Assembly (NCBI GenBank): GCA_900302705.1
Contig: OUUY01000075.1
Coordinates: forward strand, 1-64,000
Length of the DNA stretch: 64,000 nucleotides
Source of the DNA: Candidatus Sulfobium mesophilum
Lineage (GTDB): Bacteria > Nitrospirota > Thermodesulfovibrionia > Thermodesulfovibrionales > UBA6898
Direction of reading: 5' to 3'
Position 1 is the stretch's first letter; every line of letters starts with the position of its first letter. Below are positions 52,743 through 60,793 of the stretch, in pieces. The position numbers were made by a program, and so were the translations under genes. The notes below the pieces were generated by a model. It ran no database searches. It was not told the DNA's origin and saw nothing but the letters and a program-made list of their open reading frames with translations.

Positions 52743-53294
52743 CTACGGACAACTGAAATTAGCCAGCCAAATGTCCACCTCGGCGTGAAAACCACCCGTC
52801 TTCCCGAAGGACGACATGTATCTACAGTTATAGGCCGCAACATAGTGGGTAGGTATTTCCGCCGGCGTGAAAACCCCGCCGTTAACATCATTAAACCATT
52901 TCACCTTTCTCGATTGGTCAATGAGCGTAACATCGCAAGAAGTCGATCCATTGACCAATGGGCAGTTCGGAAAAATTGTCAGCGTCTCTATTATCGGTGC
53001 ACCGGGGTCTTCGTTGGCTTTCTTATAAGTAATCGTACATTCCTCAATGCTGGCCCCGTTAAACGGGTCATCAGTCGAACCGGAGACAAGTGGCGCCGCA
53101 CTGACATTTAATGTTGCGCTTTCCCTACCACCACATACATCAATATCCGGGCTGCCAATAGTCAGCGTCGCGGATTGGATAACTATCCCTGTATTATCAC
53201 TTCCGGAGGACCCGGGGGCACCCACCCCCCCGCCGCACCCGGAAAAAATAAATGCGGATAAAAGCATCAACGCAATAATAATTAGTCTCCTCAT
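52743..53294 (-). CDS. lipoprotein of unknown function
   Basis: Encodes 183 residues with a signal peptide and lipobox FSGC, followed by a Gly/Ser-rich spacer. The mature part is beta-rich with about seven cysteines (DVCGG, EECTI, NCPL, SCDV, NCRY, FSCP), probably disulfide-bonded. I know no family. A strong AAGGAGG site precedes the ATG. It lies 59 bp after pilQ and 8 bp before the Ig-like lipoprotein, so it may be part of a pil-linked transcript. Confidence 0.7.
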   Translation of the reverse strand: MRRLIIIALMLLSAFIFSGCGGGVGAPGSSGSDNTGIVIQSATLTIGSPDIDVCGGRESATLNVSAAPLVSGSTDDPFNGASIEECTITYKKANEDPGAPIIETLTIFPNCPLVNGSTSCDVTLIDQSRKVKWFNDVNGGVFTPAEIPTHYVAAYNCRYMSSFGKTGGFHAEVDIWLANFSCP

Positions 53295-53353
53295 AATGCC
53301 TCCTTAAGCTCCAATTCCATATAAAAAATCTTTTTCACGTCCCCGACCCATGT

Positions 53354-55579
53354 TTACAGCGGTTGAGACACAATTGTCGGTGTGATAAAAATAAGTAGTT
53401 CCTTGATATCGTGTGTACGGTTTCTTGTCTTAAAGAGCCAACCCAAGCCCGGTATCTTGCTAAGCGCAGGCACACCATCACTGCTCTCAGAATCGTCCAA
53501 CCTGTAAATGCCCCCTATGACAAGCGTCTCTCCGTTTTTCACGAGGGCCTGAGTCTTCAGGCTCTTGGTATTGACGACTGCATTAGCACCCGCCGTACCA
53601 GGCTGAAGGCTGTTGTCGCTGGCATTTACCTTCAACTGTATAAACCCATCAGGCGTAATCTTTGGAGTGACATCGAGGCTAAGAGTTGCGGTCTGCGACT
53701 GGGTCTGGGTGCCTGCCTGGCTTACCGTAGGGATGTAAAATGTAGTACCCTGCTGGATATTTGCGGCCTCGTTGTCCATTGTCAGGATCTTCGGGTTTGA
53801 CAATGTTTTAGTCTGCCCGATGGATTCAAGCGCCGACAGCGACAGGTTGACACTGAGCGTGTTTGCATGCCCAAATGTCAGATTCATGGTGCCTCCGGGA
53901 TTTGTTGTGGCGGGGCCGGCGGCCACCGTAGGCGTATTGACTGAGAAGTTACCTCCGACGTTATTAGGGAAAGCCTGCGATGAAAAAGAACCTCCCCACC
54001 TTATCCCAAGATTTTCAGCGTAGGTCGTACCCACCTCAACAAGCTTTGCTTCTATCAGGACCTGCGGCTTCGAAACATCCATAATCTTCACAAGCTCTTT
54101 TATCTTATCTATGCTAGTCTGCGTGTCTTTAATTATCAGGGTGTTCATTCTGCTATCAATTGTAAAACTGCCCCTTGAACTAAACAGTTTCGCACTATTG
54201 ATCGCCGACTGGATTTCCGCCGCAGAAGCGTAATTGATCCGCACCACTTCTTGGACAAGGGGCTCGTTTTCCTGCTGTGCCTTCTCCATCTTAAACTGGT
54301 CTTGCGCCAGCTTCTCAAACACCGAGGTCGGTGCCACATATAGAATGTTCCGCTCGACGCGGTACGCAAGATTGCTTTGCCGTGCGACGATGTCTAGAGC
54401 CTGGTCCCAGGGAACATTCATGAGCTTGATAGTGATCTTACCCTTCACACCAGGGTCGAGTACAAGGTTATAATTGTTCACGTCTGCCAAAAGCCTGAAT
54501 ATAGGGCCTACATCAGCATCCTGAAAATCGAGTGATATTCTTTTCCCTTTAAGTTCTTCAGGCCTGGACTCCTGCACTGCAGGCGGCTGAGCCTCTTTTG
54601 GCAGTTGCTCATTTGCAATCGTATCTTTATGGACAGCCTTGGATTTCTTACGGGCTTTCGGCGCAACCTGGGCAATCTGCGATTCACCGGCTTTCAATGA
54701 AATCTCTATAGTATTCCCGGCAGCTGTAACATCAAAAGTTGTTTTTTCTTTCAGATCAAGTACAAGTCTCACCTTCCCTTTGTGTTTCCCTGCCCTGATC
54801 CCCTTCAAAGGCGGCATAACAGATGAAGGAAGTGTAGCGTGCATCGAAACTCCGGGTATGTCGATCACTATTTTCCCATGCACGGGAAAGACATCAGGCT
54901 TCATTGCCCCGTCACCTGCTATCAGAACCTTGAGTTCCCCGGCAGACTTTTTCAGCTCGATGCGGTCAATCGAAGTGGCATTTCCCGCTGCAGCAGCTGC
55001 AGTATCAGCATGCTTTATTTCAGGCGTTTCAGTCTCCATTGCCGCCCCAGTCCCGGCGGACTTCCCTTCGGCTACAGTGTTTGACGTGCTGGCACTAACA
55101 GATACCCCCGGTGCTTCTTTGGCCTCAACAGTTTCTTCTGTTTTATCCTGCTTGAGGGCAAGCGGCTCTTCTGGTTTGGTCAAAAGAGTCAGGGTATTGT
55201 CTTTATAGAGCGGCACGACTGCGGAAGGGCTCTGAAGTAAGATATCCAGTCTTACTGACGGCCGAGAACCGTCAATTTGCTGGGGATATATTTCAGAAAT
55301 GCCTGCCCTGTCCCAAACGATCTTGTTTTTAAAATTACCCAGTCGCATCTCCGGAATCTCTATGGTAACCTTGTAAGGATCATTCCCCGTATAAAGTGTA
55401 TAAGTAAAATTCCTGCTTCCGACGATTGAGATGCCATTTTCCTGCTGCCTGATATCTGCAAGGACCGGAAGATCATCGGCCTGAGCGATCTCCGCGGTTC
55501 TCGCCTGCGTCGCACAGCCAAGAAACAATGTCAATAAAAGCAATGATAAGAAAAATTTTGATATCGGATATTTTTTCAT
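53354..55579 (-). CDS. pilQ: type IV pilus secretin PilQ
   Basis: Encodes 741 residues. Lipobox FLGC at the signal peptide. Two AMIN domains (about 35-120 and 200-300) bind peptidoglycan, an STN/N0 domain with KRISLDFQDADVGPIFRLLADV follows, then an N1 domain and the secretin barrel with the VPALSKIPGLGWLFKTR signature near the C-terminus. It forms the outer-membrane pore for the pilus. It shares a base with pilP and ends the pilMNOPQ run. Confidence 0.95.
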   Translation of the reverse strand: MKKYPISKFFLSLLLLTLFLGCATQARTAEIAQADDLPVLADIRQQENGISIVGSRNFTYTLYTGNDPYKVTIEIPEMRLGNFKNKIVWDRAGISEIYPQQIDGSRPSVRLDILLQSPSAVVPLYKDNTLTLLTKPEEPLALKQDKTEETVEAKEAPGVSVSASTSNTVAEGKSAGTGAAMETETPEIKHADTAAAAAGNATSIDRIELKKSAGELKVLIAGDGAMKPDVFPVHGKIVIDIPGVSMHATLPSSVMPPLKGIRAGKHKGKVRLVLDLKEKTTFDVTAAGNTIEISLKAGESQIAQVAPKARKKSKAVHKDTIANEQLPKEAQPPAVQESRPEELKGKRISLDFQDADVGPIFRLLADVNNYNLVLDPGVKGKITIKLMNVPWDQALDIVARQSNLAYRVERNILYVAPTSVFEKLAQDQFKMEKAQQENEPLVQEVVRINYASAAEIQSAINSAKLFSSRGSFTIDSRMNTLIIKDTQTSIDKIKELVKIMDVSKPQVLIEAKLVEVGTTYAENLGIRWGGSFSSQAFPNNVGGNFSVNTPTVAAGPATTNPGGTMNLTFGHANTLSVNLSLSALESIGQTKTLSNPKILTMDNEAANIQQGTTFYIPTVSQAGTQTQSQTATLSLDVTPKITPDGFIQLKVNASDNSLQPGTAGANAVVNTKSLKTQALVKNGETLVIGGIYRLDDSESSDGVPALSKIPGLGWLFKTRNRTHDIKELLIFITPTIVSQPL

Positions 55580-56103
55580 TATTCCCCCTCCTTGCGGAGT
55601 TTCAATATTGTCTCTTTCGTCTTAGGCTGCCCCTTGTAGTCCTTCACATGCTCCCTGATAAGCACCTTATCTTTTGTAATATCCTCAACCTTCCCTCCGT
55701 ACAGCCCGACTGTCGTCCCTTTTCTGATCGTATAAGATTTATTGTCGGGGAGCATGATAAGGGCATAATACTGTCTGTTGTCCCACAAAATAGCAACCAG
55801 CTTTATTTCGTCAACGTCGAAGTCCTCAATTGGCTTTCTACCCGCCACCCTTTTGGGCTTCTCCTTGCTTATCTGCACCAATGACATGAAAGGGTCCCTC
55901 CTGCCCTTCTGTTCATAGACATACACTTCTTTTTCCGCTTTCAGCTCCTCCTTCGTCAAAGGAGGAGGAAGGGAAACCGCTGCTTTAGGCTGCGGAGCAG
56001 CAGATTTGGAAGGTGACGCCTTTTCTTTACATCCGGCAAATACAAGTATTGTAATCCCAATGAAAATTGCGAGTGCCCTCTTTATAAAGGTAATTATTGT
56101 CAT
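55579..56103 (-). CDS. pilP: type IV pilus lipoprotein PilP
   Basis: Encodes 174 residues with lipobox VFAGC, a disordered Lys/Ala/Pro-rich segment and the PilP beta-sandwich with GRRDPFMSLV and VDEIKLVAILW. It bridges PilNO and PilQ in the periplasm. It abuts pilO (next base) and overlaps pilQ. Confidence 0.93.
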   Translation of the reverse strand: MTIITFIKRALAIFIGITILVFAGCKEKASPSKSAAPQPKAAVSLPPPLTKEELKAEKEVYVYEQKGRRDPFMSLVQISKEKPKRVAGRKPIEDFDVDEIKLVAILWDNRQYYALIMLPDNKSYTIRKGTTVGLYGGKVEDITKDKVLIREHVKDYKGQPKTKETILKLRKEGE

Positions 56104-56700
56104 TTATTTTTTCTTCTCCTTCTTGTCTTCCTCAGTTACCGATGAAAAAGTGGTAGCCGTGAAGCTGATCTGAAGGAGGGCCCTGCTTTTGCTTATCTGC
56201 GGAGAAGCCATCTTTATATCTGTAATATTGACTATTCTGTTAAGCCTTGTCAGGCTGCTTAAAAATGCCGCAAAATCGTGATATGTGCCACTCGCTGAAA
56301 CAGCAACCGGTATTTCAGACACGATTCCGCTCGAGTGCATCTTCTTTGCACCCGGCCTCCAGGATTTTACTTCGAGACCCGCTGCGACCGATAGGTCAGA
56401 GATCTGTTTGAGCAGACTCGAAATCTCTTTTTCTTCGGGAAGTTGCTCCTTTAATTCGTTTAATCTGATGAGTAATTTTTCGTTTTCCTGCTTCAGAGTT
56501 TCGAGTTTGGCCGCCTTGGCCTGATCGGTTGCTATTTTATTGTTCTGCTGGTCGATCTGCGCATCCAGTTTTTTGATCTCATTCTGCTTAGGCGATATCA
56601 ACAAATATCCTCCCGCAATAAATATTATCACGGCAGGAAGCACCGCTATGATCACCTTTACATAAATCGGTAAATTCTTGACATCCAGTTTAACTGCCAT
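56104..56700 (-). CDS. pilO: type IV pilus assembly protein PilO
   Basis: Encodes 198 residues with a short cytoplasmic start (DVKNLPIYVKV), one membrane helix (about 14-33), a long coiled coil and a ferredoxin-like periplasmic domain (HDFAAFLSSLTRLNRIVNI). It pairs with PilN. It shares a base with pilN. Confidence 0.93.
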   Translation of the reverse strand: MAVKLDVKNLPIYVKVIIAVLPAVIIFIAGGYLLISPKQNEIKKLDAQIDQQNNKIATDQAKAAKLETLKQENEKLLIRLNELKEQLPEEKEISSLLKQISDLSVAAGLEVKSWRPGAKKMHSSGIVSEIPVAVSASGTYHDFAAFLSSLTRLNRIVNITDIKMASPQISKSRALLQISFTATTFSSVTEEDKKEKKK

Positions 56701-57239
56701 CAGGATTTCACCTTGCAGCTTATTCTAAAGTTATATACGGAAAAACCCGATACATTAGCCTGAACGGATTCCTGCAGATACACGTCTGTCAATAACTTAG
56801 ACCCTTTAAGACTGTTAACGAAATTGACGACGTCTGTATTATTGAATCCTGTACACGCTAATGTTATACCGCCGCCCGTTATATCCAAAGAATTGAGCCA
56901 TACGCCATCGGACAAAAGTCTGCTTATCTCATCAAGTAATTTGACAGGCAACGCTTTGTTCTTGCCAAGTTCTTCTATAATCCCCTTGCGTTTTTTGAAA
57001 TCTGCGTTGCGTTTTTCATAATCATCAACTGCCTTGATCTTCTGCGCCAGCTCTGCAAGCCTTTTCTCATTTTCGGCCACCTGCGCCTTTTTTGCGTTTA
57101 TCCGCCCCTGAAAAAAGAAGTTCAGGTAGATCATCACCGCAACCGCAGCGAAAGCAATGCCGATGGTGGCAATTAGAAAAGTCGGTAAAGGCTTTGCCTT
57201 TTTCCTCTTCTTTGAAGGAATAAGATTGACTTTTATCAT
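56700..57239 (-). CDS. pilN: type IV pilus assembly protein PilN
   Basis: Encodes 179 residues. The PilM-binding start MIKVNLIPSKKRK is typical, followed by one membrane helix (about 20-42), a coiled coil and a ferredoxin-like domain. It links cytoplasmic PilM to PilO. It overlaps pilM by 4 nt. Confidence 0.94.
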   Translation of the reverse strand: MIKVNLIPSKKRKKAKPLPTFLIATIGIAFAAVAVMIYLNFFFQGRINAKKAQVAENEKRLAELAQKIKAVDDYEKRNADFKKRKGIIEELGKNKALPVKLLDEISRLLSDGVWLNSLDITGGGITLACTGFNNTDVVNFVNSLKGSKLLTDVYLQESVQANVSGFSVYNFRISCKVKS

Positions 57240-58288
57240 CGGTCACCCAGCCTTCTTAAGGCCAGTCCGACTGCAACAGCCATTAACGGGGCGATTTCTT
57301 CTATATTGATCCCCTCGAATTTCCTGGGTATCTTTATGTTCCGGAATGGTTCAGCTACCCTTGTCTCGATGCCCGTCTTCTCCGCAATCATGGATGAAAA
57401 ATTACTAAGAAGAGCGCAGCCTCCGCTGAATATCACCTCAGCGATTTCCTCATGGGTCGTTGTGCTCCTGTAATAATCAAAAGACCTGATGATCTCGCCA
57501 AGTATCTCCTCGGATGCCGATTCTATAACAGCACCAGCATCTTCGTGAGAAATATTCTCTACCGTTTCGCCTCTCTTGAGTTTTTCGGCAATTTCATAGG
57601 TAATGTTAAATTCCCTCTGGAGTGCTTCCGTATGCAGGTTGCTTCCAAGGGAGCTATCCCTTGTGAAAACAGATATGCCCCCCTTTAGGATGCTCATATT
57701 GATAGTGCTGGCACCGATATTTAGCAATGCAACATTTTTCCCGGGTTCTATCTCATAATTGATGCCGTACATATTTTCAAGGGCAAATGCGTCAATGTCA
57801 ACTATGATCGGATTGAGGCCAGCTTCCTTGATTACCGATATATACTCGTTGATAATGTCTTTCTTAACGGCCACGAGGATCACGTCCATCTGACCAGGTT
57901 CCTCTTTCGGCCCGATTATCTGAAAATCGAGATTAACATCCTCAATATCGAACGGGACATACTGTTCGGCTTCGAATTTTATCGATTCTGAAAGGTCCTC
58001 CTCAGACATCTCCGGAAGAGAGATCCTCTTGATGATTACCGAGGAATGCCCGGAAATAGATATAACAGCATCCTTTGTCTTTATTCCGGCCTTTCCAATC
58101 ATGTCTTTTATAGAATCTACGAGCCTGATAGAATCTATGATTGAGCCGTCGACTATTAATTCCGGAGGAAGAGGGTAGAGATTAAATAGGTCGAGTTCAT
58201 AGCCACCTTTCGATTCATTCAGCTTTATCGTCTTGATATAGCTGGATCCGAGGTCTAAGCCTAATGAACCCTTCCCTTTGAAAAGCAT
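57236..58288 (-). CDS. pilM: type IV pilus actin-like ATPase PilM
   Basis: Encodes 350 residues with an actin/FtsA-like fold: GLDLGSSYIKTIKL phosphate loop, the KDAVISISGHSSVIIKR strand, VDIDAFALEN and NIGASTINMSILKGG. It scaffolds the inner-membrane part of the pilus machine. It is first in the pilMNOPQ operon. No ribosome site lies before the ATG; a promoter -10 ends 6 nt upstream. Confidence 0.95.
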   Translation of the reverse strand: MLFKGKGSLGLDLGSSYIKTIKLNESKGGYELDLFNLYPLPPELIVDGSIIDSIRLVDSIKDMIGKAGIKTKDAVISISGHSSVIIKRISLPEMSEEDLSESIKFEAEQYVPFDIEDVNLDFQIIGPKEEPGQMDVILVAVKKDIINEYISVIKEAGLNPIIVDIDAFALENMYGINYEIEPGKNVALLNIGASTINMSILKGGISVFTRDSSLGSNLHTEALQREFNITYEIAEKLKRGETVENISHEDAGAVIESASEEILGEIIRSFDYYRSTTTHEEIAEVIFSGGCALLSNFSSMIAEKTGIETRVAEPFRNIKIPRKFEGINIEEIAPLMAVAVGLALRRLGDR

Positions 58289-58294
58289 AGGATA

Positions 58295-58323
58295 TGAATA
58301 CCAGAAAAAAATTATATTGTCAA
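58295..58323 (-). promoter_or_regulatory. leaderless-type promoter of pilMNOPQ
   Basis: On the minus strand, a perfect TTGACA (58323-58318), a 17-bp spacer and TATTCA (58300-58295) are followed by TATCCT and the ATG at 58288. The -10 is weak (3 of 6), the -35 perfect. Confidence 0.5.
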
Positions 58324-58407
58324 GGTTTTTTTAAAAAATATTACTGTTATATCAAATAGTTCAATCTTTCCCCTTAGAAATTAGTTTAACAATTTGGTTT
58401 TATGCGC

Positions 58408-59295
58408 TTATATATTTAATATCCTTTCGATTCGTATATGATCGGAATTTATTCGACCTATTCCGAACAAATTCCCGAGTGGACCCTTCAATTTCACAAA
58501 GTCTCCACTGGATAAGTCATTTATTTTATTGATTTTTATCGCACTGCCATTTTTTGCACTCCGATAATCTCTCTCATCAAGCTCTATTTGTTTTAATGCC
58601 GAAAGTGCCTGGTCTATCGAACAATAAGATTTATTGAAGACCTCAAAAAAATCCTTTTTTGCCAATTCTTCCTGCCTAGCTGAATCTTTTACATCAAAAG
58701 GACCTATCGCTGACCTTTCAAGACAATATAGATGGGCCCCTGTGCCAAGAACATTACCGATATCATCGCACAAGGTTCTGATATAAGTGCCTTTGGAACA
58801 TGATATAGCCAGATCGACGTACGGCAAATCAAAATTGAGGACTTTAAGCTCGTATATGCTGACATGCCGCTCCAGCCGCTCAATTTCAATGCCTCTTCTG
58901 GCAAACTCGTAAAGTTTCCTGCCCTGCACTTTTACCGCAGAAAACATAGGTGGTCTCTGGGTTATGCTTCCCTCAAACATCCTGACAGCTCTTACGACAT
59001 CTTCTTCAGTAAGCTTAGATGCATCCCTTTGTTCAATGACATTTCCCTGCGAATCGTAAGTATCGGTCCTTTCGCCAAGTTTAACCCTTGCAAGATATCG
59101 CTTATCCATGTCTAGCAGGAATCTGGTCACTTTGGTAGCTTCGTTAAGACATACCAGAAGTACGCCTGTGGCCATAGGGTCGAGGGTTCCCGTATGCCCC
59201 GCCTTTCTGATATTAAGGAGCCGCTTAACGGCTGCTACTGCCTGATGAGAAGTTATGCCAGCGGGTTTATTTAAGTTGATTATAAGGTCCATCAT
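58408..59295 (-). CDS. truB: tRNA pseudouridine-55 synthase
   Basis: Encodes 295 residues. Start LNKPAGITSHQAV, catalytic Asp in HTGTLDPMATGVLL, RPPMFSAVKVQGRKLYE and SKGTYIRTL are conserved, with a PUA-like tail. It makes the T-loop pseudouridine in tRNA. Last in the infB-rbfA-nrnA-truB order, 42 bp after nrnA. Confidence 0.96.
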   Translation of the reverse strand: MMDLIINLNKPAGITSHQAVAAVKRLLNIRKAGHTGTLDPMATGVLLVCLNEATKVTRFLLDMDKRYLARVKLGERTDTYDSQGNVIEQRDASKLTEEDVVRAVRMFEGSITQRPPMFSAVKVQGRKLYEFARRGIEIERLERHVSIYELKVLNFDLPYVDLAISCSKGTYIRTLCDDIGNVLGTGAHLYCLERSAIGPFDVKDSARQEELAKKDFFEVFNKSYCSIDQALSALKQIELDERDYRSAKNGSAIKINKINDLSSGDFVKLKGPLGNLFGIGRINSDHIRIERILNI

Positions 59296-59337
59296 AACTT
59301 ATGTTGCTCAGTAACAGAGGACCGGAAGATAAATCAC

Positions 59338-60288
59338 TTACTTCTTTGAGCTGCCAACCGCCTTAAAAAGAAGCTCCCTTACAACTTTCAGATCGGCCGT
59401 TATCTTAAAGCCTGCTGCGTTTTCATGCCCGCCACCGCCGAATTTTTCGGCAATTCTGGCCACATTTAGCCCGCCCCTGGACCTCAGGCTTGCCTTCCAC
59501 TGCCAGTTGTCGAGTTCCCGCAACAAAACAGCCATCTTGATCGACCCGATCATACGGGGGAAGTTGGAGAAATGTTCTGTATCTTCAGCACTCGTCCTCG
59601 TCTCCCTGAACATATCTTGCGTAACGTGGATCATAGCAATTCGGTTTCTCACTTCAAGGGTATTAAGGGCCATGACCAAAAGTCTGAATCTCTTATACTC
59701 CCAGGACTCATAGAGATTAACAGCAACAAGATTCGGGTCGGCACCCATTGCCACAAGCTCCCCGCTTACACGCAGGACATCCGAAGTTGTATTGCTGTAG
59801 CGGAAAGTCCCCGTGTCCACAGCGATGGCAGTATAGAGATTCATGGCAATTTCTTTTGTGAATGCAGTGCGAAGTGTCTTAAGCAGATGAAATATCATGA
59901 CCCCGGTAGCAGCGGCTTTGTGATCGATCCACCTTATGTCTCCAAAGTCTCTTTCTGTCTCATGATGGTCGATTACTAATGACTTCCTGAATGAGTACCC
60001 GTCGATAGCAGCCCTTGCCGGAGTGTTGCAGTCGACGAGCACGAGCACCGGGTCTTTTTTTCGGATTTCCTTTATTCTGGTTGAGAACTTGTCATGTCCC
60101 GGAAGAAAACGGTAATATTTGGGGACAGGATCCCGGCTGAAAATAAATGTCTTCTTCCCCATGGACTCAAGAGCGGACGAAAGCGCCAGAGCAGAGCCTA
60201 TCGCATCCCCATCGGGGTCAATGTGCACAGCCATCAGGAAAGTATCCTCACTTCTAAACGCAGCAAGGAGATTCCTAGGTATCCTCAT
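59338..60288 (-). CDS. nrnA: DHH/DHHA1 oligoribonuclease NrnA
   Basis: Encodes 316 residues. DHH motifs HIDPDGDAIGSALAL, VDCNTPARA, IDHHETE and a C-terminal DHHA1 GGGGHENAAGF are intact. It degrades nanoRNA and pAp. The gene overlaps rbfA by 14 nt, a frequent rbfA-nrnA-truB order. Confidence 0.93.
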   Translation of the reverse strand: MRIPRNLLAAFRSEDTFLMAVHIDPDGDAIGSALALSSALESMGKKTFIFSRDPVPKYYRFLPGHDKFSTRIKEIRKKDPVLVLVDCNTPARAAIDGYSFRKSLVIDHHETERDFGDIRWIDHKAAATGVMIFHLLKTLRTAFTKEIAMNLYTAIAVDTGTFRYSNTTSDVLRVSGELVAMGADPNLVAVNLYESWEYKRFRLLVMALNTLEVRNRIAMIHVTQDMFRETRTSAEDTEHFSNFPRMIGSIKMAVLLRELDNWQWKASLRSRGGLNVARIAEKFGGGGHENAAGFKITADLKVVRELLFKAVGSSKK

Positions 60289-60631
60289 CGGGGCCCTTGA
60301 TTTCCTTCAATAATTTATCTATCTTGAAGCCGTATTCTATAGAGGTATCCTGCCTGAATTCGATGCTTGGGATGAATTTCATCTTGAGTCTCTTCGTGAG
60401 TGAGGACCGAATAAAATATTTTGAGGAATTAAGGATCTCGAGTGTCTGTTCTCGGTCTTTTTCGTTTAGAATACTTACATATACCTTGGCTAATTTCAGA
60501 TCGTCGCTGAGATCAACGCCTGTGACCGTTACAAACCCAATTCTGGGGTCCTTTAATTTATACATTATAATGTCAGCAACTTCTTCTCTGATAAGATCGC
60601 TGACCCTGTCTGAACGTTTGTAAGGAAGCAT
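60275..60631 (-). CDS. rbfA: ribosome-binding factor A
   Basis: Encodes 118 residues. KH-like fold with RVSDLIREEVADII, DPRIGFVTVTGVDLSDDLKLAKVYVS and the C-terminal IEFRQDTSIEYGFKIDKLL. It helps 30S maturation. A GGGTGG site precedes the ATG. It follows infB by 162 bp, a gap with no clear gene (a 22-residue frame only). Confidence 0.95.
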   Translation of the reverse strand: MLPYKRSDRVSDLIREEVADIIMYKLKDPRIGFVTVTGVDLSDDLKLAKVYVSILNEKDREQTLEILNSSKYFIRSSLTKRLKMKFIPSIEFRQDTSIEYGFKIDKLLKEIKGPDEDT

Positions 60632-60793
60632 TTTCCACCCGAAATGTTTAGTATTCTGAGAATGTGCTCAGTAAAACCGCCTGTCTGGCAATAATGCGAC
60701 CGGTTTGAATTCTTACTTCAAAATCTTTCTTCGGCTTGGCAGCGTCTTGTACAATCCATGTCCGAAAGAGGGCAGGAACATGGAAAGCCGTTG

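Noticed and set aside
60632-60793. Possible ylxP (DUF503) gene between infB and rbfA
   Set aside because: The longest sensible frame is 22 residues and does not resemble DUF503.
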